Shown: positions 1 through 6,313, numbered from the stretch's first letter. The stretch is 6,359 nt of DNA from an uncultured Clostridia bacterium (GCA_905236975.1 CAJOQU010000028.1:1-6359); one strand, 5' to 3'. Notes: generated from the letters alone by a model not told the origin. Numbers and translations: made by a program.

Positions 1-1771
1 GCTTGATAAACACTTCCAACCAGTGCCGAATGATCGCGGCGTCGTACCGGCCGTCAAAGGCAAGACAGGCCAGGCGAAAGATTTTTTTCGGCCCCTCGCC
101 GAAGCGAAGCATATGATACAGGAAAAAGTCATGCAGCTCATAAGGGCCGACTAAATCTTCGGTCTTTTGCGTGATTTCGCCGTTTTCATCAAACGGTAAC
201 AGTTCGGGCGATACCGGTGTATCCAACACGTCAAGCAGCACCTCCCGCAGTTGGCCTCCCGCGGCCTCGGCCTCATGGCGCACCAAATACCGTACCAATG
301 TTTTGGGCACCGAGCTGTTGACGGCGTACATGGACATGTGATCGCCGTTATAGGTCGCCCAACCGAGCGCCAACTCCGACAGGTCGCCCGTGCCGATGAC
401 CAGCCCGCCGGTCTTATTGGCCACATCCATTAAAATTTGGGTGCGCTCCCGCGCCTGTGCGTTTTCAAAGGTGACGTCAAGCGTATGCGGGTCATGCCCG
501 ATATCGGCAAAATGCCGGTTGACAGCGGCGGTAATATTGATTTCCCGGAAGGACACGCCCAACAATTCGCACAGCACTTCAGAGTTTGAGCGGGTACGCC
601 CGGTGGTGCCAAAGCCCGGCATGGTGATGGCCACAATATCGCTTGCGGGGCGGTCGAGCAGCTTCATGGCGCGCACCGTCACAAGCAGCGCCAGCGTGCT
701 GTCAAGCCCGCCGGAGATGCCCAACACGGCCGTTTTGGCGCCTGTGTGCGCCAGCCGCTTGCGCAGGCCGTAAGACTGAATTTGCAAAATTGCCTCGGCA
801 CGCTTGTGCAGATCATCCCGGTCGTCAGGCACAAAGGGATTTGGAGCAACGGGGCGGGTCAGCTTTGTCTCGCCAACGGCTTGTTCAAAGAAGATGCGGA
901 TGGCTTCCCCCGTTGGTTCAAAACCGGTATTTTTATGGCGTTCTTCCGACAGCTTTTTAACATCGATCTCGGTCACGGTCAGCTCCTGCTCGCCAAAAGG
1001 CGTGTTTTCAGCCAACACGGCACCGTTTTCGGCGATCAGGCAATGCCCGGAATAGACCGTATCCTGCGTGGATTCCCCGATCCCCGCCGAGGTATAAACA
1101 TAACCGCACAACAGCCGCGCCGAGGTATAACGCACAAGGCCCTTTCGGTATTCCGCTTTGCCGATGACCTCGTTTGAGGCGGAGGGATTGACCACCATCA
1201 TCGCCCCTGCCAGCGCCAGCCGCTCAGACGGCTGTTTGGCAGCCCACAGATCCTCACAAATTTCCACGCCGAACGTGTAATCCGCCAGCGTTTCATGGCA
1301 AAAAATCAAATCGGTTCTGAAAGGAATGGATTCGCCGTTCCAATCAAGTTCGGCAAACTTCTCCAAACCGGCGGCGCTTGCAAACTGCCGTTTTTCGTAA
1401 AATTCGGCGTAATTGGGCAAATAGGTTTTCGGCACGATACCCAAAATTTCCCCGCCGCACAGCACCGCGGCGCAGTTATACAGCTTGGCGCGATACCGGA
1501 GCGGCGCTCCCACCACCACGACCGGGTACTTTCCCTTGGTATAGTCGACAAGATCACCAAGGGCGGCTTCGGCCGCGGACAACAGGGTGTCGGAATAAAA
1601 CAGATCCCCGCAGGTGTAACCCGTAACGCAAAGCTCCGGCAGTACCAAAAGATTCACGCGTTCCGCGTTCGCCCGGTCGATTAACGCTTTGATGCTTTCG
1701 GTATTGGCGGCAACGTCCGCCACCGTCACACGCGGCACGCCCGCGGCGACTTTGATAAAACCGTCCTGCAT
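1..1771 (-). CDS. nadE: Glutamine-dependent NAD+ synthase, 3' end cut by window edge
   Basis: Catalyses the last step of NAD+ synthesis in the cytosol: deamido-NAD+ is adenylated by ATP and amidated with ammonia released from glutamine. 590 codons are visible without a stop; family members of this long type run to roughly 640 residues, so about 50 C-terminal residues lie beyond the left edge. Residues ~5-285 form a nitrilase-type (CN hydrolase) glutaminase domain with a likely Glu-Lys-Cys triad: E46 in LPELCVTGY, K115 in VPKTYLPN, C172 in GVEICEDLW. Residues ~320-590 form the synthetase domain, with the ATP-pyrophosphatase P-loop SGGLDST at 353-359 and the conserved GTGDLSELALGWAT block at ~460-473. 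The ATG at 1771-1769 is chosen because TAAGGAG lies 8 nt upstream and the protein begins just before the first glutaminase strand. Transcribed divergently from pckG. All catalytic motifs are intact, so it is probably functional. Identity is very secure. Confidence 0.97.
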   Translation of the reverse strand, partial: MQDGFIKVAAGVPRVTVADVAANTESIKALIDRANAERVNLLVLPELCVTGYTCGDLFYSDTLLSAAEAALGDLVDYTKGKYPVVVVGAPLRYRAKLYNCAAVLCGGEILGIVPKTYLPNYAEFYEKRQFASAAGLEKFAELDWNGESIPFRTDLIFCHETLADYTFGVEICEDLWAAKQPSERLALAGAMMVVNPSASNEVIGKAEYRKGLVRYTSARLLCGYVYTSAGIGESTQDTVYSGHCLIAENGAVLAENTPFGEQELTVTEIDVKKLSEERHKNTGFEPTGEAIRIFFEQAVGETKLTRPVAPNPFVPDDRDDLHKRAEAILQIQSYGLRKRLAHTGAKTAVLGISGGLDSTLALLVTVRAMKLLDRPASDIVAITMPGFGTTGRTRSNSEVLCELLGVSFREINITAAVNRHFADIGHDPHTLDVTFENAQARERTQILMDVANKTGGLVIGTGDLSELALGWATYNGDHMSMYAVNSSVPKTLVRYLVRHEAEAAGGQLREVLLDVLDTPVSPELLPFDENGEITQKTEDLVGPYELHDFFLYHMLRFGEGPKKIFRLACLAFDGRYDAAIIRHWLEVFIK

Positions 1772-1779
1772 ACCACAAA

Positions 1780-1786
1780 CTCCTTA
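1780..1786 (-). promoter_or_regulatory. Ribosome binding site of nadE
   Basis: Read on the minus strand, the sequence is TAAGGAG, a near-perfect Shine-Dalgarno match, with an 8-nt spacer before the ATG at 1771. It fixes the nadE start. Confidence 0.85.
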
Positions 1787-1812
1787 TATTTCATCTATTT
1801 ACAGATAATTAC

Positions 1813-1841
1813 AGTTTAAAGCTTTTCCCGTTCCTTGTCAA
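1813..1841 (-). promoter_or_regulatory. Predicted sigma-A promoter of nadE
   Basis: On the minus strand a perfect -35 TTGACA (1841-1836) is followed after 17 nt by TAAACT (1818-1813), a 4/6 match to TATAAT that keeps the important first, second and last positions. Transcription would begin near 1806 and give a leader of about 35 nt. The -10 is imperfect, so the exact start is uncertain. Confidence 0.6.
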
Positions 1842-1876
1842 TAAAAACCCGCGAATTTAAAGAAAAAATAAAAATA

Positions 1877-1894
1877 TTGTTAAATTTTTTACAA
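1877..1894. promoter_or_regulatory. Putative Rex (NADH/NAD+-sensing repressor) operator
   Basis: The 18-mer TTGTTAAATTTTTTACAA differs at one position from the clostridial Rex consensus TTGTTAA-N4-TTAACAA. It is the core of a 24-bp near-palindrome (1874-1897) in which 10 of 12 half-site positions pair. It lies between the divergent nadE and pckG promoters, ending 5 bp before the pckG -35 and starting about 35 bp upstream of the nadE -35. The match and symmetry are seen directly; binding by Rex is inferred. Rex dimers bind such sites when NADH is low and release them when it is high. The region is AT-rich, so a chance palindrome or a different repressor remains possible. Confidence 0.55.
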
Positions 1895-1899
1895 TATGC

Positions 1900-1928
1900 T
1901 TGCAATTCGAAGTTGCTCGTATTATACT
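1900..1928 (+). promoter_or_regulatory. Predicted sigma-A promoter of pckG
   Basis: TTGCAA (1900-1905, 4/6 match to the -35) and TATACT (1923-1928, 5/6 match to the -10) are separated by 17 nt. The expected transcription start near 1935 leaves about 33 nt before the ATG at 1968. The Rex-like palindrome lies immediately upstream of the -35, so a bound dimer would sit against the RNA polymerase site. Confidence 0.6.
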
Positions 1929-1950
1929 GTATAAGGAGAAAATTTGATAT

Positions 1951-1957
1951 TAAGGAG
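1951..1957 (+). promoter_or_regulatory. Ribosome binding site of pckG
   Basis: TAAGGAG with a 10-nt spacer to the ATG at 1968. A second AAGGAG at 1933-1938 precedes an in-frame TTG at 1944, but it falls at the predicted transcription start and so is unlikely to be used. Confidence 0.75.
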
Positions 1958-1967
1958 ATTACCAATC

Positions 1968-3752
1968 ATGACTACCAATCAAACCGTCATCAAGTGGCTT
2001 GACGAAATCAAAGCTCTTGTGAACCCCGATCAAGTCGTCTGGATCGACGGCAGCGAACAACAATTAGAGGATATCCGCCGTCAGGCGGTGGAATCGGGCG
2101 AGATGATCAAGCTCAACGAAGAAAAACTGCCCGGCTGTTACCTGCACAGAACCCGCCCGAACGACGTGGCCCGTGTGGAAGACAGAACCTTCATCTGCTC
2201 CAAAACCAAAGAGAACGCCGGTCCCACCAACAACTGGTGCGATCCCGCCGAAATGTATCAAAAGCTGTATGACATTGCCCGCGGCTCTTACAAAGGCAGA
2301 ACCATGTACATCATCCCCTTCTCCATGGGTCCCATCGGTTCCCCCCTTGCCAAGATCGGAATCGAGGTGACCGATTCGAAATATGTGGTGCTGAACATGG
2401 CCATCATGACCCGCATCGGTCAAAAGGTGCTGGATATATTGGGCGACAGCAACGATTGGGTGCGCGGTTTCCACGCCTCGTGTGATATTGACCCTGAAAA
2501 GCGTTATATCTGCCAGTTCCCGGAGGATAATACCATTATTTCGGTCAACTCGGCTTACGGCGGCAACGTGCTGCTGGGCAAAAAGTGCTTTGCCCTTCGC
2601 ATTGCCTCTTACCAAGGCTGGAAAGAAGGCTGGATGGCCGAGCACATGCTGATTTTAGGCCTGCAAAATCCGCAGGGCGAAGTCAAATACATCGCAGCGG
2701 CTTTCCCCTCTGCCTGCGGCAAAACCAACCTTGCCATGCTGATCCCGCCGGAATATCTGCGCAAAAAGGGCTATAAGATTTGGACGGTGGGCGACGATAT
2801 CGCCTGGATGAAGATCAAAGAAGATGGCAGACTTTACGCCATCAACCCCGAAAACGGCTTCTTCGGCGTGGCGCCCGGCACCAACGCGCACTCCAACTTC
2901 AACGCGCTGGAATCCACCAAGAAGAATACCATCTTCACCAATGTCGCCCTGAATTTGGACGATAACACCGTTTGGTGGGAAGGGCTTAACAAAGACCTGC
3001 CGACCAACTGCATTGATTGGAAGGGCAACCGTTGGGATGCTTCGAAGTTCGACAAGGCGGATAAATCCACCTATGCCGCCCACCCCAACTCCCGTTTCAC
3101 CGCACCGGCGGAGAACTGCCCCTGCATTTCCGATGAATTCAACAAAGGCGAAGGCGTGCCGATTTCGGCGATCGTGTTCGGTGGCCGCCGTGCCAAGTGC
3201 GCACCGCTGGTCTATCAATCCAAGGATTGGGTAAACGGTGTGTTTGTCGGCTCCGCCATGGCGTCGGAAACCACCGCCGCCGCGGCCGGTGCGGTCGGTG
3301 TGGTTCGCCGTGATCCCATGGCCATGCTGCCCTTCTGCGGCTACAATATGGGCGACTATTTTGCCCATTGGCTTGAGATGGGTGAAAGGCTGGGCGACAA
3401 AGCACCCAAAATTTTCAACGTCAACTGGTTCCGTACCGATGATGAGGGCAACTTCGTCTGGCCGGGCTTTGGTGACAACATGCGCGTGCTGAACTGGATC
3501 ATTGATCGCTGTGAAGGCAAGGCAGACGCAACCGAGACCGCGATCGGCTATGTGCCGAAGCCGGAGGATATTGACCTGACCGACCTTGATATGGATTTAG
3601 AAACCTTAAAGTCCATCTTGAAGGTTGATAAAGAGGTTTGGACCAACGAAGCCGCCGAGATTGAAGAGCATTACAAAAAATTCGGCGATAAGCTGCCCGA
3701 ACAGCTGCGTGAACAGCTGAACAACCTGAAAGCCAACCTTGCTGATATGTAA
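1968..3752 (+). CDS. pckG: Phosphoenolpyruvate carboxykinase (GTP)
   Basis: Cytosolic enzyme that interconverts oxaloacetate + GTP with PEP + CO2 + GDP. It may serve gluconeogenesis or, as in many anaerobes, CO2 fixation to oxaloacetate. The 594-residue protein has the normal length for the GTP-type family. Visible signatures are R69 in DVARVEDRT (PEP/oxaloacetate binding), Y197 in YGGN, GKKCFALRIA with the metal-site lysine near 205-206, H226 in AEHM, the P-loop FPSACGKTN at 246-254 with the hyperreactive cysteine C250, the metal-binding VGDDIAWM at 274-281 (D276/D277), FGGRR at 404-408, a lid segment around 431-450, and the guanine-site region PFCGYNMGDYF at 455-465. The ATG at 1968 is preferred over an in-frame TTG at 1944 (eight extra residues) because of Shine-Dalgarno spacing and promoter position. 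Codons favour C-ending forms, consistent with high expression. It is monocistronic by appearance: own promoter, two terminators downstream. Confidence 0.97.
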   Translation: MTTNQTVIKWLDEIKALVNPDQVVWIDGSEQQLEDIRRQAVESGEMIKLNEEKLPGCYLHRTRPNDVARVEDRTFICSKTKENAGPTNNWCDPAEMYQKLYDIARGSYKGRTMYIIPFSMGPIGSPLAKIGIEVTDSKYVVLNMAIMTRIGQKVLDILGDSNDWVRGFHASCDIDPEKRYICQFPEDNTIISVNSAYGGNVLLGKKCFALRIASYQGWKEGWMAEHMLILGLQNPQGEVKYIAAAFPSACGKTNLAMLIPPEYLRKKGYKIWTVGDDIAWMKIKEDGRLYAINPENGFFGVAPGTNAHSNFNALESTKKNTIFTNVALNLDDNTVWWEGLNKDLPTNCIDWKGNRWDASKFDKADKSTYAAHPNSRFTAPAENCPCISDEFNKGEGVPISAIVFGGRRAKCAPLVYQSKDWVNGVFVGSAMASETTAAAAGAVGVVRRDPMAMLPFCGYNMGDYFAHWLEMGERLGDKAPKIFNVNWFRTDDEGNFVWPGFGDNMRVLNWIIDRCEGKADATETAIGYVPKPEDIDLTDLDMDLETLKSILKVDKEVWTNEAAEIEEHYKKFGDKLPEQLREQLNNLKANLADM

Positions 3753-3761
3753 TACAACTTT

Positions 3762-3799
3762 ACCGCCCCGGTTCTACCAACAGCCGGGGCGGTTGTTGA
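3762..3799 (+). terminator. Hairpin terminator of pckG, first of two
   Basis: A perfect 10-bp GC-rich stem, ACCGCCCCGG (3762-3771) with CCGGGGCGGT (3784-3793), closes a 12-nt loop, 9 nt after the pckG stop. The following TTGTTG is a weak U tract, so termination may be partial. Confidence 0.75.
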
Positions 3800-3812
3800 G
3801 TATCAAGCATTC

Positions 3813-3844
3813 AAGCGTCTCTGCGGTTGAGGCGCCGCTTTTTT
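3813..3844 (+). terminator. Second hairpin terminator after pckG
   Basis: GCGTCTC (3815-3821) pairs with GAGGCGC (3829-3835) with one G-U pair around a 7-nt loop; an outer AAGCG/CGCTT pairing (3813-3817 with 3836-3840) is also possible. Six T residues follow at 3839-3844. It backs up the first hairpin, whose T tract is poor. Confidence 0.65.
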
Positions 3845-3856
3845 AGCTTTTATAAG
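3827..3856 (+). promoter_or_regulatory. Weak candidate promoter for the beta-lactamase-fold gene
   Basis: TTGAGG (3827-3832, 4/6) and TATAAG (3851-3856, 5/6) are 18 nt apart and would start transcription near 3863. The -35 overlaps the second terminator stem, and a second option, TTGAAA at 3873-3878, has no good -10. Some promoter is expected here because two terminators separate this gene from pckG. Confidence 0.3.
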
Positions 3857-3915
3857 AAGATTTTGCTCTCTTTTGAAAGCGGCAAAAGAATCTCAAAAAT
3901 GAAAAGGGGTTTATC

Positions 3916-5061
3916 ATGGGGGAGCATGACAAAACATCTATCAGTCGAAAACGTCAAAAAGCGCAGGTTAAAATCATTCGGTTCCTGTTGATACTGCTTT
4001 GCCTTTCATTGGTGGCCGTGGGCTGTCTGTCTTGGCGCGTTTTTCATTATAAATCCACTTTAGATGATTACGACCAATATTTTTTAGAGATCGAATCCCG
4101 CGATGAAGCCTTCACCCATGCCGATTACGAAGAACCGCCTTCCGTCATTGAAGGTGAAAACACCGAATATGCCCAAGTTGAAAATGGCGGCAATTCCAAA
4201 GCCATGCACCCGGCGGCGGAGGCGTTGATCGACGCCTTTAACGCCGATCTTGACACCGATGATCTGCCCGAAAGCGTTACCGCGGTCATGGATGAAATCA
4301 ACCGCTATTACCGCCAAAACAACAACTATTTTGCTTTTGCTTATAAAGACCTTTATACCGGTTTTACCGTAACCTACAATCCAAACCAAAGCATTTACGC
4401 GGCCAGCACCGTGAAAGCGCCCGCCGATATTTACCTGTATGAACAAGCCGCCGCGGGAAACCTGGATTTAAACGAAACCATGGTCTACACCAAAAAGGAT
4501 TATCACGAAGGCAGCGGTGTGATCCGGTATGAAAAATTCGGCACCCAATATACTGTGCGCAAACTGATTGAATATTCCGTGATCCACAGCGATAATGTCG
4601 CCCATTGCATGCTTATGGCGAAATACGGCCGCAGCAATATGCTGGCGTTTTGGCGGCAGAAGGGTACCAACGCTATTTTTACCATGAACACCGACTGGGG
4701 CGTGACCAGCGCGCACGACGCCCTGATTTATATGCAGGAATTGTATGATTTTTATTTAGAAGACCAAGAGTACGGCAACGAATTGATGAACCGCTTTTTG
4801 AATACCAAAACCAAATTCATTGTCGGCACGCATCATTACCCGGTTGCAAACAAAGGTGGTTGGGACGGTTCTGTGATTCATGACGCCGCCATTGTGTTTG
4901 CCGAGAATCCGTATATCGTGGTGGCGCTTTCCAATTTATATAACACCAGTTCATATGAAGATTATTTTGATAAGGTCAATCAAATGGCGTACTCGCTGCA
5001 CACGGCCTATTGGAAATATAAGACATCCCTTTGTACGGACGTTGCGCAATATCAAGAATAA
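3916..5061 (+). CDS. Membrane-anchored serine beta-lactamase/DD-peptidase-fold protein
   Basis: A 381-residue protein of the class A beta-lactamase-like family (Beta-lactamase2 type). It has a basic N-terminal tail (1-22), one membrane segment (~20-42) and no clear cleavage site, so it is probably anchored with its catalytic part outside. An acidic linker (~48-120) leads to the catalytic domain (~125-370). The active-site motifs are all present: STVK at 164-167 (nucleophile S164, K167), SDN at 225-227, and KGG at 313-315 in the KTG position. The typical HEGSGVIRY stretch (197-205) is also there. The omega-loop ExxLN motif carrying the deacylating glutamate is absent; residues 250-262 offer only D260. 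This argues against an efficient beta-lactamase and for a peptidoglycan-acting or other serine acyl hydrolase. AAGGGG (3904-3909) lies 6 nt before the ATG. C37 after AVG resembles a poor lipobox, but the hydrophobic stretch continues past it. Fold is secure, substrate unknown. Confidence 0.88.
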   Translation: MGEHDKTSISRKRQKAQVKIIRFLLILLCLSLVAVGCLSWRVFHYKSTLDDYDQYFLEIESRDEAFTHADYEEPPSVIEGENTEYAQVENGGNSKAMHPAAEALIDAFNADLDTDDLPESVTAVMDEINRYYRQNNNYFAFAYKDLYTGFTVTYNPNQSIYAASTVKAPADIYLYEQAAAGNLDLNETMVYTKKDYHEGSGVIRYEKFGTQYTVRKLIEYSVIHSDNVAHCMLMAKYGRSNMLAFWRQKGTNAIFTMNTDWGVTSAHDALIYMQELYDFYLEDQEYGNELMNRFLNTKTKFIVGTHHYPVANKGGWDGSVIHDAAIVFAENPYIVVALSNLYNTSSYEDYFDKVNQMAYSLHTAYWKYKTSLCTDVAQYQE

Positions 5062-5085
5062 AACCGTAAAAATCCTGTTTTCTTC

Positions 5086-5114
5086 TTGACAAAAAAGCAA
5101 AATTAGGTTATCAT
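5086..5114 (+). promoter_or_regulatory. Near-consensus sigma-A promoter of galE
   Basis: A perfect -35 TTGACA (5086-5091) and TATCAT (5109-5114, 5/6) are exactly 17 nt apart. Transcription should start near 5121, giving about 30 nt of leader before the TTG at 5151. No terminator lies between the upstream stop at 5061 and this promoter, so read-through from the serine hydrolase-like gene may add to galE expression. Confidence 0.8.
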
Positions 5115-5137
5115 AGATTATGGAAAATTTATCTTGT

Positions 5138-5145
5138 GGGAGTGG
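5138..5145 (+). promoter_or_regulatory. Ribosome binding site that decides the galE start
   Basis: GGGAGTGG ends a few nt before TTG 5151; the GGGAG core (5138-5142) leaves an 8-nt spacer. The alternative starts GTG 5136 and GTG 5142 overlap this motif and have no good Shine-Dalgarno of their own, so the TTG is favoured. Confidence 0.65.
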
Positions 5146-5150
5146 TCAGT

Positions 5151-6164
5151 TTGTCAATTTTGGTGACCGGCGGCGCAGGCTATATCGGCAGCCATACCTG
5201 CCTTGAAATGCTGAACGCCGGGTATGATATCATCGTTGTTGATAATCTTGACAACAGCAGTGAAGAATCCCTTAAACGGGTCGAACAGATCACCGGTAAA
5301 TCTCTTCGCTTTTATCAAGAGGATGTGCGAAACAAACAAGCACTTCGCCATATTTTTCAAGAAAATACAATCGAAGCGGTCATCCACTTTGCCGGCTTAA
5401 AGGCAGTGGGCGAATCGGTGCGAAAACCGGTCGCTTATTATGACAACAACCTCATCAGTACCCTCGTCCTCTTAGAAGTTATGGCCGAATTCGGCGTAAA
5501 ACGCATCGTCTTTTCCTCCTCCGCCACCGTGTACGGCGTAGCGACTGAAATGCCGCTGGTGGAAGGCATGCCGCTCGGCGCCATCAATCCTTACGGCAGA
5601 ACCAAGTATTTTATTGAGGAAATTTTGCGTGACGTTTTTGTGGCTGATCCTACCTGGTCGATCGCATTGCTGCGTTACTTCAACCCCATCGGCGCGCATA
5701 AAAGCGGTTTGATCGGCGAAGATCCCAAGGGTATTCCCAATAACTTGATGCCCTACATTTCACAGGTCGCGGTCGGTAAGCTGGAAAAGCTGCATGTCTT
5801 TGGTAACGATTATCATACGGTGGACGGCACCGGCGTGCGTGATTATATCCATGTGGTCGATTTGGCGATCGGTCATGTAAAAGCGACCGCTTGGGCGCTT
5901 GCCAATACCGGCTGTGAACCCTTTAACCTCGGCACCGGCAACGGCACCAGCGTTTTGCAGCTTCGTGACGCTTTTGTAAAAGCCACCGGCGTAGACGTTC
6001 CTTATGTGATCGACCCGCGCCGACCCGGCGACCCGGATGAGGTTTATGCCAATGCCGAAAAAGCCGAACGCGTGCTTGGCTGGAAGGCGCAGTACGGCAT
6101 TGTGGATATGTGCGAAGACACCTGGCGTTGGCAAAAAAACAATCCCAACGGCTACGAAAAATAA
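5151..6164 (+). CDS. galE: UDP-glucose 4-epimerase
   Basis: Extended short-chain dehydrogenase that interconverts UDP-glucose and UDP-galactose in the cytosol, through a 4-keto intermediate on tightly bound NAD+. It serves the Leloir pathway and supplies UDP-sugars for surface polysaccharides. Starting at TTG 5151 gives 337 residues, almost the same as E. coli GalE. Visible motifs are the Rossmann dinucleotide loop GGAGYIG at 7-13, D31 for NAD ribose, the FSSSATVYG strand at 121-129 with catalytic S124, and the catalytic YxxxK at Y148/K152. Also present are RYFNPIGAH at 175-183 and the C-terminal RRPGDPDEVYAN block. At the position of the E. coli gatekeeper Y299 (human C307) there is V298, a smaller side chain that may allow N-acetylated UDP-sugars as well; this is inference. 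A longer form from GTP 'start' codon GTG 5136 would add MGVVS, but lacks a binding site. The gene has its own promoter. Confidence 0.95.
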   Translation: MSILVTGGAGYIGSHTCLEMLNAGYDIIVVDNLDNSSEESLKRVEQITGKSLRFYQEDVRNKQALRHIFQENTIEAVIHFAGLKAVGESVRKPVAYYDNNLISTLVLLEVMAEFGVKRIVFSSSATVYGVATEMPLVEGMPLGAINPYGRTKYFIEEILRDVFVADPTWSIALLRYFNPIGAHKSGLIGEDPKGIPNNLMPYISQVAVGKLEKLHVFGNDYHTVDGTGVRDYIHVVDLAIGHVKATAWALANTGCEPFNLGTGNGTSVLQLRDAFVKATGVDVPYVIDPRRPGDPDEVYANAEKAERVLGWKAQYGIVDMCEDTWRWQKNNPNGYEK

Positions 6165-6165
6165 T

Positions 6166-6171
6166 TATAAT
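6166..6171 (+). promoter_or_regulatory. Isolated TATAAT upstream of tRNA-Arg
   Basis: A perfect TATAAT box lies directly after the galE stop and would start transcription near 6178, 18 nt before the tRNA. No recognisable -35 sits 16-18 nt upstream (TCCCAA at 6143-6148), so this may be chance. It is listed because the tRNA needs some promoter if the hairpin that follows terminates galE. Confidence 0.25.
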
Positions 6172-6172
6172 C

Positions 6173-6190
6173 AGAGCGGTCACCCGCTCT
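6173..6190 (+). terminator. Hairpin after galE, possible terminator
   Basis: AGAGCGG (6173-6179) pairs perfectly with CCGCTCT (6184-6190) around a TCAC loop, 8 nt after the galE stop. The downstream tail TATTT is short, and the tRNA begins 5 nt later. It may terminate galE weakly or act as a structural spacer in a galE-tRNA precursor. Confidence 0.5.
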
Positions 6191-6195
6191 TATTT

Positions 6196-6272
6196 CCGCC
6201 TGTGGCGCAGCTGGATAACGCAGCAGATTCCGATTCTGAAGAACGGGGGTTCGAATCCCTTCGGGCGGGCCA
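6196..6272 (+). tRNA. tRNA-Arg, anticodon CCG (reads CGG)
   Basis: A 77-nt cloverleaf with encoded CCA (6270-6272). The acceptor stem is CCGCCTG/CGGGCGG with one U-G pair, and the discriminator is G73. The D-arm GCGC has A14, G18-G19 and the arginine identity base A20. The anticodon loop TTCCGAT puts CCG at 6230-6232, after U33 and before A37. The T-arm has loop TTCGAAT with a 5-bp stem including two G-U pairs. Two oddities are C13 opposite A22 in the D-stem and G27 opposite A43 at the top of the anticodon stem, leaving four good anticodon-stem pairs. Positions 6223-6239 contain that stem-loop. Overall fold and identity bases support a functional gene. Confidence 0.92.
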
Positions 6273-6313
6273 AAAAAAAGGAGTATCGACCTTTTGGTCG
6301 GTGCTCCTTTTTT
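6273..6313 (+). terminator. Strong intrinsic terminator after tRNA-Arg
   Basis: A 12-bp stem, GGAGTATCGACC (6280-6291) with GGTCGGTGCTCC (6296-6307), contains two G-U pairs and closes a TTTT loop; six T residues follow at 6308-6313. The A run at 6272-6279 can pair with the T tract and would act as a U tract for minus-strand transcripts, so it could work in both directions. Confidence 0.9.

Noticed and set aside
390..1177. Plus-strand open frames opposite nadE (for example 390-773 and 746-1177)
   Set aside because: The minus-strand frame is continuous and carries all NAD synthase motifs; the plus-strand products show no family signature.
1902..1916. Short inverted repeat GCAA-N7-TTGC inside the pckG promoter spacer
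   Set aside because: Arms of only four bases are expected by chance; not enough to call an operator.
2064..3368. Long open frames on the minus strand opposite pckG (2064-2645 and 2655-3368)
   Set aside because: Their products are low-complexity Gly/His/Val-rich sequences with no recognisable motif, and no ribosome binding site was found; they mirror the codon bias of pckG.
3945..4040. Lipoprotein signal peptide in the beta-lactamase-fold protein (C37 after AVG)
   Set aside because: The lipobox has Ala at -3 and the hydrophobic stretch continues past the cysteine, after a long basic tail; a membrane anchor fits better, though lipidation is not excluded.
4084..4446. Minus-strand open frame opposite the beta-lactamase-fold gene
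   Set aside because: No ribosome binding site or recognisable domain; the plus strand encodes STVK, SDN and KGG in order.
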